The notes beneath the pieces were generated by a model. That model had not been told where the DNA came from. It searched no databases and was given only the letters and a program-made list of their open reading frames with translations. A DNA stretch of 64,000 nucleotides from Streptomyces rhizoryzae (lineage in GTDB: Bacteria > Actinomycetota > Actinomycetes > Streptomycetales > Streptomycetaceae), in the NCBI RefSeq assembly GCF_023155275.1, contig NZ_JALMUV010000014.1:1-64000 (forward strand), written 5' to 3'. Position numbers and translations under genes: made by a program. Within the stretch, counting starts at the first letter, position 1. Each line of letters opens with the position of its first letter. Below, piece after piece: positions 35,896 to 44,257 of this stretch.

Positions 35896-36055
35896 CGGCA
35901 CCGAGTGTGTCACCGGTGTGACGGACAATGCTCACAAGGCGTCGTGCACGCCTGCTGGTAAGTGATTGAATGCCATGGCGGCTGCCGATCCGCCCCTACC
36001 TCGGTGGGGAGGCCCCAGGGGGGCGACCGCTCGATAGCAAGGTGCTGGAGGATCC

Positions 36056-36397
36056 GTGGACCTGTCCCTGTCGACCCGGACCGTTGGCGACCGTACGGTC
36101 GTCGAGGTCGGTGGCGAGATTGATGTATACACCGCGCCCAAGCTGCGCGAGCAGCTGGTCGAGCTTGTGAACGACGGAAGCTACCACCTCGTGGTGGACA
36201 TGGAACGTGTCGACTTCCTGGACTCCACCGGGCTCGGCGTCCTGGTCGGCGGGCTCAAGCGGGTGCGTGCCCACGAGGGCTCGCTGCGCCTGGTCTGCAA
36301 CCAGGAGCGCATTCTCAAGATCTTCCGTATCACCGGTCTGACCAAGGTGTTCCCGATCCACACCTCGGTCGACGAAGCCGTCGCAGCCACTGACTGA
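36056..36397 (+). CDS. bldG: BldG anti-anti-sigma factor
   Basis: A 113-aa STAS-domain protein starting at GTG 36056, matching S. coelicolor BldG as remembered. The phosphorylatable serine is S57 in [11 protein letters not shown]. BldG controls aerial development and antibiotic production through phosphorylation-regulated partner switching with anti-sigma factors. The downstream gene encodes its HATPase partner, and a hairpin lies between them. Confidence 0.95.
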   Translation: MDLSLSTRTVGDRTVVEVGGEIDVYTAPKLREQLVELVNDGSYHLVVDMERVDFLDSTGLGVLVGGLKRVRAHEGSLRLVCNQERILKIFRITGLTKVFPIHTSVDEAVAATD

Positions 36398-36409
36398 CGG
36401 TTCGCCGGT

Positions 36410-36432
36410 CCCCCGCGCCGCGGGCGCGGGGG
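36410..36432 (+). terminator. Intercistronic hairpin after bldG
   Basis: A 10-bp perfect stem (CCCCCGCGCC with its complement) and a 3-nt loop, 13 nt after the bldG stop. It would allow partial termination, consistent with the mono- and bicistronic bldG transcripts known in S. coelicolor. Confidence 0.65.
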
Positions 36433-36505
36433 TGGAAGGAGTGGGGGTACCGGGCGCGTCCGTCCGGCCCCCCGCGTCGCACGCCCGCATCACGAGGGGG
36501 ATGGC

Positions 36506-36946
36506 ATGGCCACCGTCGAACTACGCTTCAGCGCCCTTCCCGAGCACGTCCGGACCGCGCGTCTGGTCGCGGCTGCCGTGGCGCGGCGCGCCGGAGTGGA
36601 CGAGGCCGTGCTGGACGAGGTGCGGCTCGCCGTGGGTGAGGCGTGCAGCCGGGCCGTGGGACTGCACGAGAGCCACGGCCTCTCGGCGCCGGTGCGGGTG
36701 GTGCTGATCGAGGACGAGAAGAAGTTCTCGATCGAGGTGGGGGACGAGGTCACCGGTTCCGGCGCGGCCGCGGCCGCCGGCGGCGAGGAGTCCGCGGGCG
36801 CCGGTGAGAGCGACGCCGAGGGCGAGGACGAGATGGGCCTCGCGGTGATCAGCGGGCTGGTCGACGATGTCGAGGTGACCTCCGGCGAGGGCGGCGGGCG
36901 CATCCGGATGAGCTGGCCCGCGCACGCGGCGCCGATCCTGCCGTAG
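36506..36946 (+). CDS. RsbW-like anti-sigma factor (serine kinase)
   Basis: A 146-aa HATPase_c protein. LPEHVRTARLVAAAVARRAG and LDEVRLAVGEACSRAV carry the N-box region, and EMGLAVISGLVDDVEV holds the later ATP-lid residues. An acidic Ala/Glu/Gly-rich insert (about 84-112) is longer than in RsbW. It corresponds to the S. coelicolor gene downstream of bldG (SCO3548, ApgA/orf3). It probably phosphorylates or binds BldG and sequesters a sigma factor. The stop lies inside a hexamer repeat. Confidence 0.88.
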   Translation: MATVELRFSALPEHVRTARLVAAAVARRAGVDEAVLDEVRLAVGEACSRAVGLHESHGLSAPVRVVLIEDEKKFSIEVGDEVTGSGAAAAAGGEESAGAGESDAEGEDEMGLAVISGLVDDVEVTSGEGGGRIRMSWPAHAAPILP

Positions 36947-36993
36947 CCGTAGCCGTAGCCGTAGCCGTAGCCGTAGCCGTAGCCGTAGCCGTA
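36940..36993. repeat. Nine perfect GCCGTA hexamers
   Basis: (GCCGTA)9 starts in the last codons of the anti-sigma gene and includes its stop (TAG 36944-36946). Because the first TAG terminates translation, copy-number changes would not alter the protein. The minus strand of this tract reads as a Gly-Tyr repeat in an unsupported ORF. Confidence 0.9.
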
Positions 36994-37588
36994 GCCGACG
37001 CCGGACGCCGCGTAGCGGGCGGAGCGCGGTGCCTGCGGGGCGGGCGGTTCTGATCTTTTCTTCTCTTTTCCTTTCTTGAGCGCTGGGCTCGGTCGGGCGC
37101 AGGCGTGGCTGGGTGCTGCCCGGGGGCCTGGGCGCTGGTCTCTCCGGCCCCTCCGGCCCCTCCGGCCCCTCCGGCCCCTCCGGCCGTCCGGCCCGGAGGC
37201 GCGCCCCGCAGCCCCCTGCCCGCTCCCCCTGGCCCCTCCCCGGGCGCGCCCCCGGCGCCGCCCCGGGGTGCCCCCTGCGCCCGAGGGGCGCGTTCCGGCC
37301 GTGATCTGACGGCGCGTCATCGGTGGCCGGAGTGACGGGGGCGGGTGACCCCAGGGGATTACCTGGGTCAACGGGTGGCGCTCTTTCCTCCCGGGTCACT
37401 GCGGGTGCGGTGGTGCCGGCGGGGGAGCGGGGGGTGTGAGCAGCGGAGATCAAGGGGGCACCGGTAGTAAGGAGAGATCATCGGCCGGGGGTCAGTGAAT
37501 TCACCGGTTTCCTTCGTCCGGGCGAATTCCTGGTGCCGCCAGACTATTGATCTTCGCCGGGAGCAGGCGAATTCCCTTTGCGGTGCCC
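36994..37588. other. Long gene-free region with a 9-bp tandem repeat
   Basis: No gene is supported between the anti-sigma factor and hppA. Seen here: a pyrimidine-rich tract at 37049-37076, which may act as a termination tail; five tandem copies of CTCCGGCCC at 37142-37186; and a Gly/Pro-codon-like, low-complexity GC stretch up to about 37300. The remainder becomes AT-richer near the hppA promoter. Confidence 0.6.
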
Positions 37589-37617
37589 TGTTTTGATCAA
37601 CCGGGGCTCCCTACAAT
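37589..37617 (+). promoter_or_regulatory. Possible hppA promoter
   Basis: TACAAT at 37612-37617 is a good -10. The only -35 at 17 bp spacing is the weak TGTTTT at 37589. It is 72 bp upstream of the hppA start. AAGGAGGACGA then provides a very strong ribosome site directly before the ATG. Confidence 0.4.
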
Positions 37618-37689
37618 CCGTCCACATCTTGCTCAGGACGCCTGAGCGTGCTTCCGCGCGCCCATGTGCCATCACGTCAAGGAGGACGA

Positions 37690-40098
37690 ATGGCGGGGCC
37701 TTACACCCCTCAGTTGATGGACACCCCCACTTTTCTGGCCGCACCGTCACTCACCGCGGGCAACCGCGGGATCGTGCTGGTGATCGCCGTCGTCGCCCTG
37801 GCCGCACTGGCGGTCGCGGCGGTGCTGGTCCGCCAAGTACTCGCGGCCGGTGAGGGAACCGACAGTATGAAGAAGATCGCGGCGGCGGTGCAGGAAGGCG
37901 CGAATGCCTACCTGGCACGGCAGTTGCGGACCCTCGGCGTTTTCGCCGTCGTCGTGTTCTTCCTGCTCATGTTGCTGCCCGCGGACAATTGGCCGCAGCG
38001 CATCGGGCGCAGCGTCTTCTTCTTGATCGGCGCGGCATTCTCCGCGGCCACCGGCTATATCGGCATGTGGCTCGCGGTGCGCAGCAATGTGCGTGTGGCG
38101 GCTGCGGCCAGAGAGGCCACTCCGGAAGACGGCGCGGCGCAGCAGAAGGACCTTACGGCGGTCGCCCACAAAGCGATGAAGATCGCTTTCCGCACCGGTG
38201 GCGTCGTCGGCATGTTCACCGTCGGCCTCGGGCTGCTCGGTGCTTCCTGCGTGGTGCTCGTGTACGCGGTCGACGCGCCGAAGGTGCTGGAGGGCTTCGG
38301 CCTCGGCGCCGCGCTGATCGCGATGTTCATGAGGGTCGGCGGCGGCATCTTCACCAAGGCCGCGGACGTCGGCGCCGACCTCGTCGGCAAGGTCGAGCAG
38401 GGCATCCCGGAGGACGATCCGCGCAACGCGGCCACCATCGCGGACAACGTCGGCGACAACGTGGGCGACTGCGCCGGGATGGCGGCCGACCTCTTCGAGT
38501 CGTACGCGGTGACGCTGGTCGCCGCGCTGATCCTGGGCACCGCCGCCTTCGGCGACGCCGGACTCGCCTTCCCGCTGCTGGTGCCGGCCATCGGCGTGCT
38601 GACCGCGATGATCGGGATCTTCGTCGTGGCGCCGCGGCGGCGCGACCGCAGCGGGATGACCGCCATCAACCGCGGCTTCTTCATCTCCGCGGGCATCTCG
38701 CTGGTCCTGGTGGCCGTCGCGGTCTTCGCCTACCTGCCGTCCCGCTACCAGGACCTCGGCGGCGTCAGCGACCCGGAGATCCTGGGCCGCAGCGGCGACC
38801 CGCGGATGCTGGCACTGGTCGCGGTCGCCGTCGGGATCGTGCTCGCCGCGCTGATCCAGCAGCTGACCGGCTACTTCACCGAGACCAGCCGGCGGCCGGT
38901 GCGGGACATCGGCAAGACCTCGCTGACCGGCCCGGCCACCGTGGTGCTCTCCGGCATCTCGGTCGGCCTGGAGTCGGCGGTCTACTCGGCGGTGCTGATC
39001 GGGCTCGCGGTGTACGGGGCGTTCCTGCTGGGCGGCGCCTCGATCACGCTGGCGCTGTTCGCGGTGGCGCTGGCCGGCACCGGTCTGCTGACCACCGTCG
39101 GCGTCATCGTGGCGATGGACACCTTCGGCCCGGTCTCCGACAACGCGCAGGGCATCGCCGAGATGTCCGGTGACGTCACCGGGGACGGCGCGCAGGTGCT
39201 GACCGACCTGGACGCGGTGGGCAACACCACCAAGGCGATCACCAAGGGCATCGCCATCGCGACCGCGGTGCTGGCCGCCTCGGCGCTGTTCGGCTCGTAC
39301 CGGGACGCGATCGCCAACGCCGTGCGGGACGTCGGGCGGGCGGCCGGCGGGCTCGGGCTGAGCCTGGACATCTCGCAACCCAACAACCTGGTGGGCCTGG
39401 TGCTGGGCGCCTCGGTGGTCTTCCTGTTCTCCGGGCTGGCGATCAACGCGGTCTCCAGGTCGGCGGGCGCGGTGGTCTTCGAGGTGCGCCGCCAGTTCCG
39501 CGAGAAGCCCGGGATCATGGACTACTCCGAGAAGCCCGAGTACGGGCGGGTGGTCGACATCTGCACCAAGGACGCGCTGCGCGAACTGGCCACGCCGGGG
39601 CTGCTGGCGGTGCTGACGCCCATCGCGGTCGGCTTCTCGCTCGGCGTCGGCGCGCTCGGCTCGTTCCTGGCCGGCGCCATCGGCACCGGCACGCTGATGG
39701 CGGTCTTCCTGGCCAACTCCGGCGGTGCCTGGGACAACGCCAAGAAGCTGGTCGAGGACGGCCACCACGGCGGCAAGGGCAGCGAGGCGCACGCCGCCAC
39801 GGTCATCGGCGACACCGTCGGCGACCCGTTCAAGGACACCGCGGGACCGGCGATCAACCCGCTGCTGAAGGTGATGAACCTCGTGGCGCTGCTGATCGCG
39901 CCGGCCGTGGTGAAGTTCTCGTACGGCCACGACAAGAACCTGGGCATCCGGGTCGCGGCGTCGCTGGTGGCGCTCGCCGTCATCGTCGGCGCGGTCTACG
40001 TCTCCAAGCGGCGCGGCATCGCCGTAGGTGATGAAGGCAACAGCTCCGAGGATCCCGACAACGTCGCCAAGTCGGCCGAGACGGCCGTGGCGTCCTGA
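37690..40098 (+). CDS. hppA: H+-translocating pyrophosphatase
   Basis: 802 aa, about 15-16 membrane segments. Catalytic signatures: GGGIFTKAADVGADLVGK, DNVGDNVGDCAGMAADLFE and the C-terminal GDTVGDPFKDTAGPA. It hydrolyses pyrophosphate to pump protons. The sequence GNTTKAITKG has Lys where K+-dependent enzymes have Ala, so this is the K+-independent class. It matches the S. coelicolor SCO3547 position. Confidence 0.95.
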   Translation: MAGPYTPQLMDTPTFLAAPSLTAGNRGIVLVIAVVALAALAVAAVLVRQVLAAGEGTDSMKKIAAAVQEGANAYLARQLRTLGVFAVVVFFLLMLLPADNWPQRIGRSVFFLIGAAFSAATGYIGMWLAVRSNVRVAAAAREATPEDGAAQQKDLTAVAHKAMKIAFRTGGVVGMFTVGLGLLGASCVVLVYAVDAPKVLEGFGLGAALIAMFMRVGGGIFTKAADVGADLVGKVEQGIPEDDPRNAATIADNVGDNVGDCAGMAADLFESYAVTLVAALILGTAAFGDAGLAFPLLVPAIGVLTAMIGIFVVAPRRRDRSGMTAINRGFFISAGISLVLVAVAVFAYLPSRYQDLGGVSDPEILGRSGDPRMLALVAVAVGIVLAALIQQLTGYFTETSRRPVRDIGKTSLTGPATVVLSGISVGLESAVYSAVLIGLAVYGAFLLGGASITLALFAVALAGTGLLTTVGVIVAMDTFGPVSDNAQGIAEMSGDVTGDGAQVLTDLDAVGNTTKAITKGIAIATAVLAASALFGSYRDAIANAVRDVGRAAGGLGLSLDISQPNNLVGLVLGASVVFLFSGLAINAVSRSAGAVVFEVRRQFREKPGIMDYSEKPEYGRVVDICTKDALRELATPGLLAVLTPIAVGFSLGVGALGSFLAGAIGTGTLMAVFLANSGGAWDNAKKLVEDGHHGGKGSEAHAATVIGDTVGDPFKDTAGPAINPLLKVMNLVALLIAPAVVKFSYGHDKNLGIRVAASLVALAVIVGAVYVSKRRGIAVGDEGNSSEDPDNVAKSAETAVAS

Positions 40099-40135
40099 CC
40101 CGCGGGGCCGCCCGACCGGCCCGGGGACCGCTCAA

Positions 40136-40180
40136 CGGGCGGGTGTACGGCGCTTTTTGCACGCGCCGGACACCCGCCCG
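40136..40180 (+). terminator. Terminator of hppA
   Basis: An 11-bp outer stem (CGGGCGGGTGT with its complement) encloses a second stem (CGGCGC/GCGCCG) and a TTTTT-containing loop, about 40 bp past the stop. Confidence 0.75.
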
Positions 40181-40314
40181 CGGTGCGCCCGGCCCGGTCG
40201 GCGGCCCTTGGTGCAAATGGCTGCAATGCGGGCCGGGGCCGATGCCCGACCCATGGACCAGGCCGTTTGGACGTGTATGTTCCGGGGCCGAGAGCCATGG
40301 AAGGGACCAATCCG

Positions 40315-40899
40315 GTGAACAAGAAGCTTGTGGCTGCCCTGTCCGGCGGTGCCGCACTCCTGCTCGGGCTGACCGGTTGCAGCAGCGACAACACGGAGAA
40401 GCTCGACAACTGGGCGAAGTCGTTCTGCGACCCCGCGCAGGCTCCGTTCAAGCAGATCCAGGACGCCAACGCGGCCATGCAGACGGCCGACAGCGGCAAC
40501 ACGGACTCCAAGAAGGTCCAGCAGACCGACTCCGCGGCCTTCCAGAAGATTTCCGACGCGTACGCGCAACTGGCCAAGTCCCTGGACAAGGCGGGCCCGC
40601 CGCCGGGCGAGGGCGGCGACCAGGCCCAGAAGAACGCCGTCAAGGAGCTCAACTCCCTCTCCGCGGGCTACCAGGACCTCAAGAAGCAGGTCAACGGCCT
40701 GGACACCTCGGACAAGCTGAAGTTCGCGGACGGGCTGCGCAACCTCTCCAACGGCATCAACAAGCTCAACGCCAAGAGCGAGGCGGCCTTCAAGAAGCTG
40801 GAGGCCGGCGACGTCGGCAAGGCGATGGCCCGGCAGAAGGGCTGCCAGAACCAGGGCGGCTCGGCGGGGCCGACGGCGGCGCCCTCCAAGAGCGCGTAG
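40315..40899 (+). CDS. Small lipoprotein
   Basis: 194 aa from GTG 40315 (AAGGGA upstream; ATG 40297 is in frame). A lipoprotein signal peptide ends in LTGC. The mature part is hydrophilic, helical and Lys/Gln/Asn-rich (KKVQQTDSAAFQKISDAYAQ), suggesting a coiled or helical-bundle extracytoplasmic domain. There is no recognised function. It follows hppA and precedes the methyltransferase, a conserved actinomycete order. Confidence 0.85.
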   Translation: MNKKLVAALSGGAALLLGLTGCSSDNTEKLDNWAKSFCDPAQAPFKQIQDANAAMQTADSGNTDSKKVQQTDSAAFQKISDAYAQLAKSLDKAGPPPGEGGDQAQKNAVKELNSLSAGYQDLKKQVNGLDTSDKLKFADGLRNLSNGINKLNAKSEAAFKKLEAGDVGKAMARQKGCQNQGGSAGPTAAPSKSA

Positions 40900-40980
40900 C
40901 GCGGCGGGCCGGCACCGGCCCGGCCGCGGGCGGCGGCCCGGCGACGCGCCCGGACGGGGCGCGGCGCCGGGCCGTCGGCG

Positions 40981-41004
40981 ATTGTCGGTGGCAGGACCGA
41001 CAAT
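40981..41004. promoter_or_regulatory. 9-bp inverted repeat next to the methyltransferase start
   Basis: ATTGTCGGT and ACCGACAAT are separated by 6 nt, ending 6 nt before the GTG. The symmetry and position suit an operator or an RNA hairpin that masks the ribosome site. Confidence 0.5.
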
Positions 41005-41010
41005 GGTGGG

Positions 41011-42540
41011 GTGACGACGCACCTCCCCACCGCAGATGCCCAGGACCCCGAGAGCAGCGCCCGGACGAGCCGGCTGCGCGCGGCGCTGCTGGCCGCCGCC
41101 TTCACCGCCGACGGTCTGCTGGACCTGCTCGGGGCGCCCGCGTACGCCGCGCTGGCCCGCAGCGAGACCGTGCCGGCGCTGCGTGCGACCCGGGGCGGCG
41201 GGCCCCTGGAGACGCTGGTGCGGCTGTTCCTGCTCCAGCGGCCGGTGCCCGAGGCGCGGGCCGCGGCGGTGCTCCCGGTGGCGGACTGCCTCGCCGACGG
41301 CTGGCTGGTGCGGGACGGCGACGAGCTGCGCGCCACGGTGGACGTGCGGCCGTACGGCGGCCCGGACGGGCAGGACTGGTGGATCGTCTCCGACCTGGGC
41401 TGCGCGGTCGGCGGCGCGGGCGGGATCCGGGGCGCGGCGGGGGTGGACCGCGCGCAGCTGGTGCTCGGGGTTGGCGGGGCGTCCACCACGCTCGCCGGGA
41501 TCACCGCGCGCCGCCCGGTCGGCCGGGCGCTCGACCTGGGGACGGGCTCCGGCGTCCAGGCGCTGCACGCCGCCCAGCACGCCACCCGGGTCACCGCCAC
41601 CGACCTCAACCCCCGGGCGCTGCGGATCGCGGCGCTGACGCTGGCGCTCTCCGGGGCCGGTCCGGCGGAGCTGCGCGAGGGCTCGCTCTTCGAGCCGGTC
41701 GGCGAGGAGACCTACGACCTGATCGTGTCCAACCCGCCGTTCGTGATCTCCCCGGGCGCGCGGCTGACCTACCGGGACGGCGGGATGGGCGGCGACGACC
41801 TGTGCCGCACCCTCGTCCAGCAGGCCGCCGCCCACCTCAACGACGGCGGGTACTGCCAGCTGCTGGCCAACTGGCAGCACGTGGCGGGCGAGGACTGGCA
41901 GGACCGGCTGCGCTCCTGGGTGCCGCGGGGCTGCGACGCCTGGATCGTCCAGCGCGAGGTGCAGGACGTCACCCAGTACGCCGAGCTGTGGCTGCGCGAC
42001 GGCGGCGACCACCGCGCCGCCCCCGAGGAGTACGCGGCGCGCTACGACGCCTGGCTGGACGAGTTCGAGGCGCGCAGGACCAAGGCCGTCGGCTTCGGCT
42101 GGATCACCCTGCGCAAGTCCGGCGCCGAGTCCCCGTCGGTCACCATCGAGGAGTGGCCGCACCCGGTCGAGCAGCCGCTGGGCGAGGCGGTGCTGCGCCA
42201 CTTCGAGCGGCAGGACTACCTCCGGGCCACCGATGACGCGGCGCTGCTGGCCGGGCGGTTCCGGCTGGCCGGCGAGGTGGTGCAGGAGCAGGTCGGGCTG
42301 CCCGGCGCGGAGGACCCCGAGCACGTGGTGCTCCGGCAGAACCGCGGGATGCGCCGGGCCACCAAGGTGGACACGGTCGGCGCCGGGTTCGCCGGGGTCT
42401 GCGACGGCTCGCTGCCCGCCGGGCGGATCCTGGACGCCATCGCCCAGCTCGTCGGCGAGGACCCGGTGCTGCTGCGGGACCGCACGCCCGCGTCGATCCG
42501 GATGCTGATCGAGCAGGGGTTCCTGGAGCCGGTGGACTGA
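41011..42540 (+). CDS. HemK/PrmA-like methyltransferase
   Basis: A 509-aa SAM-dependent methyltransferase starting at GTG 41011. The glycine motif is ALDLGTGSGVQALHAAQHA, the acidic end of strand 2 is TATDLNPRAL, and IVSNPPFVIS is the (N/D)PPF motif typical of amide-nitrogen or nucleic-acid-base methyltransferases. About 170 N-terminal residues and a long C-terminal extension flank the catalytic domain. The target is unknown. It corresponds to the S. coelicolor SCO3545 position. Confidence 0.85.
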   Translation: MTTHLPTADAQDPESSARTSRLRAALLAAAFTADGLLDLLGAPAYAALARSETVPALRATRGGGPLETLVRLFLLQRPVPEARAAAVLPVADCLADGWLVRDGDELRATVDVRPYGGPDGQDWWIVSDLGCAVGGAGGIRGAAGVDRAQLVLGVGGASTTLAGITARRPVGRALDLGTGSGVQALHAAQHATRVTATDLNPRALRIAALTLALSGAGPAELREGSLFEPVGEETYDLIVSNPPFVISPGARLTYRDGGMGGDDLCRTLVQQAAAHLNDGGYCQLLANWQHVAGEDWQDRLRSWVPRGCDAWIVQREVQDVTQYAELWLRDGGDHRAAPEEYAARYDAWLDEFEARRTKAVGFGWITLRKSGAESPSVTIEEWPHPVEQPLGEAVLRHFERQDYLRATDDAALLAGRFRLAGEVVQEQVGLPGAEDPEHVVLRQNRGMRRATKVDTVGAGFAGVCDGSLPAGRILDAIAQLVGEDPVLLRDRTPASIRMLIEQGFLEPVD

Positions 42541-42744
42541 GAGCGGGGCGCGGCCGCACGGGGCGGGGCCGCGGCGGTGCGGTGGGGCGGGCCAACTGGC
42601 CGTCCGGATAAGGACGTTCAGTTTCAGCCAGTTTCGGTGATTTCGGCGATCTGGGCGGAGAAGGGGGAACCGTCGCCCCCTGGGGCCCGTGTTCCTGAAC
42701 GAAGGTCACCACAGGCTCATTGGCCCATCAGTGAGGAATCCGAC

Positions 42745-43149
42745 ATGAACCGTGCAGTTCGCTACGCCGCCGTCGGGATGGTCACCGCCGCCCTGCTCGC
42801 CGGGGGTTCGGCCGCCGCCTTCGCCGCGCCGCAGCCCGTCCACACCGCCGCCCCGGTCGTGGCCACCGCGCCCGCGGCGGCCACGCTGACCGCCAAGGCC
42901 AGTGCGACGACGGTCAAGGCGTGGCAGGAATTCCGGATCACCGGCGCCGCCAAGGGCATCAAGCCGGGCACCAAGGTCACGGTCCAGCAGAAGCAGGGCG
43001 CCACGTGGGTGTCGCTGCCCGCGCAGGCGCCGGTCAACACCAGCGGGAACTACGCGGTCCGGGTCAAGCTCGGCATCAAGGGCGTCAACCAGCTGCGGAT
43101 CGCGGCCGGCGGCACGCTCTCCCCGGTGGTGCAGGTCACCGTCCGCTGA
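42745..43149 (+). CDS. Small secreted protein with predicted beta-sandwich domain
   Basis: 134 aa with a Sec signal peptide (AVGMVTAALLAGGSAAAFAA, cleavage about 28). The remainder has alternating polar/hydrophobic strands (KVTVQQKQGATWVSLPAQ) like an Ig/fibronectin-type domain. There is no catalytic motif. GAGGAATCCG is upstream. The stretch 42600-42745 before it is AT-richer, with repeated CAGTTTC/GATTTCGG words. Confidence 0.8.
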   Translation: MNRAVRYAAVGMVTAALLAGGSAAAFAAPQPVHTAAPVVATAPAAATLTAKASATTVKAWQEFRITGAAKGIKPGTKVTVQQKQGATWVSLPAQAPVNTSGNYAVRVKLGIKGVNQLRIAAGGTLSPVVQVTVR

Positions 43150-43166
43150 CGCGCGGCCGCCCGCGG

Positions 43167-43646
43167 TCAGCCGACGAGGTTGCGGGCGACCATCCACACC
43201 GCGGCGATGCCGAGCACCACGGCATTGCCGCGGTGCGTCAGCCGCAGCGGCCGGTGCCGGCCGCGCAGTCCGGCGGCCAGCCAGCGCGCCAGGGCCCAGG
43301 CGGCGGCGGGCACGCCGAGGACGAGCAGCACCGCGTTGTCGTGGCAGGCCGTCACGAGGTCGCCGTGCATCAGGTCGTACGCCATCCGGGTGCCGCCGCA
43401 GAACGGGCAGAGCAGCCCGGTCATCAGGCGGAAGGGGCACGGGATCAGCAGCTGGCCGGGGCGGTGCGGATCGGTGTGCCAGAGGTAGACGGCGCCGAGC
43501 GCGCCGATGCCGAGCGCGAGGCCGGCCCGGCGCAGGGTGCGCCGGCGCACGGCCGCGGCGTCGGCGGGGGCCGCCGGCCCGCCCGGCGGCAGGGGCCGGC
43601 CGGGCGGTGCCGGATCGGCGGGACCCCGGGGCTCCTCGGGGGTCAC
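43167..43646 (-). CDS. DUF2752 membrane protein
   Basis: 159 aa starting at GTG 43646. A Pro/Ala-rich N-terminus, then hydrophobic segments and the family signature CPFRLMTGLLCPFCGGTRM. The gene overlaps the upstream one by 4 bp (GTGA). The function is unknown. Confidence 0.85.
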   Translation of the reverse strand: MTPEEPRGPADPAPPGRPLPPGGPAAPADAAAVRRRTLRRAGLALGIGALGAVYLWHTDPHRPGQLLIPCPFRLMTGLLCPFCGGTRMAYDLMHGDLVTACHDNAVLLVLGVPAAAWALARWLAAGLRGRHRPLRLTHRGNAVVLGIAAVWMVARNLVG

Positions 43647-44257
43647 ACGCTCAGCGACCTGGCGTAGTTGACCTGGTTCAGCACGTACATCACCTGCTCG
43701 CGGGACTGCACGGGGATCATCGCGGAGTGGTGCCGGCCGCCGCTGTTGACCGTGACCTGCACGAAGCCGGTGGTGGTGCGCTCCTTCATCAGCAGGAACA
43801 GCAGCCCCAGGAGACAGAAGAGGAAGAAGACGATGGCCAGCACGATGGCGTGCGCGGGGATCTTCTCCTCCGTGCGCGACATGTCGGTGGCCGTCCAGAC
43901 CGCGCCCCGGAGCGGCATCGGGCCGGCCGGGGTCATGATCGTGTCGCCGCTGACCGCGATGTCGCCGAGCGACAGGGCCACCCCGCCGGGAGGCGGCGCC
44001 TGGCCCGCGAAACCACCGGCCGGCGGGGCCTGGCCCGCGAAGCCGCCGGGCGGGGGCGGCGGCGGGGTGCCGGGCGGGAAACCGGGCGGCGGCGGGGCGG
44101 CGTGCGGGTAGCCGTAGCCGGGCTCGCCGGGGCTGCCGCCCTGCGGGTAGCCGTAGCCGGCTTCGGCGGGCCGGCCGCCCTCCGGGGCGGCGTACGGGTT
44201 CTGGCCCGGCTGGCCGGGCGGCTGTTCCGGGGGCGGTCCGGGGTACTGGTTCGCCAT
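43643..44257 (-). CDS. Pro/Gly-rich single-pass membrane protein
   Basis: 204 aa from ATG 44257. About 90 N-terminal residues are Pro/Gly/Gln-rich with repeated GYGYP and AGQAPP elements. A polar domain and one membrane segment (AIVLAIVFFLFCLLGLLFLL) follow, then a short domain ending SREQVMYVLNQVNYARSL. This is common among actinobacterial membrane proteins of unknown role. It is coupled to the DUF2752 gene. Confidence 0.8.
   Translation of the reverse strand: MANQYPGPPPEQPPGQPGQNPYAAPEGGRPAEAGYGYPQGGSPGEPGYGYPHAAPPPPGFPPGTPPPPPPGGFAGQAPPAGGFAGQAPPPGGVALSLGDIAVSGDTIMTPAGPMPLRGAVWTATDMSRTEEKIPAHAIVLAIVFFLFCLLGLLFLLMKERTTTGFVQVTVNSGGRHHSAMIPVQSREQVMYVLNQVNYARSLSV

Noticed and set aside
36521..37453. 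Minus-strand ORF with a Gly-Tyr repeat
   Set aside because: The GYGYGY tract is only the reverse reading of the GCCGTA hexamers, and the rest is antisense to the anti-sigma gene.
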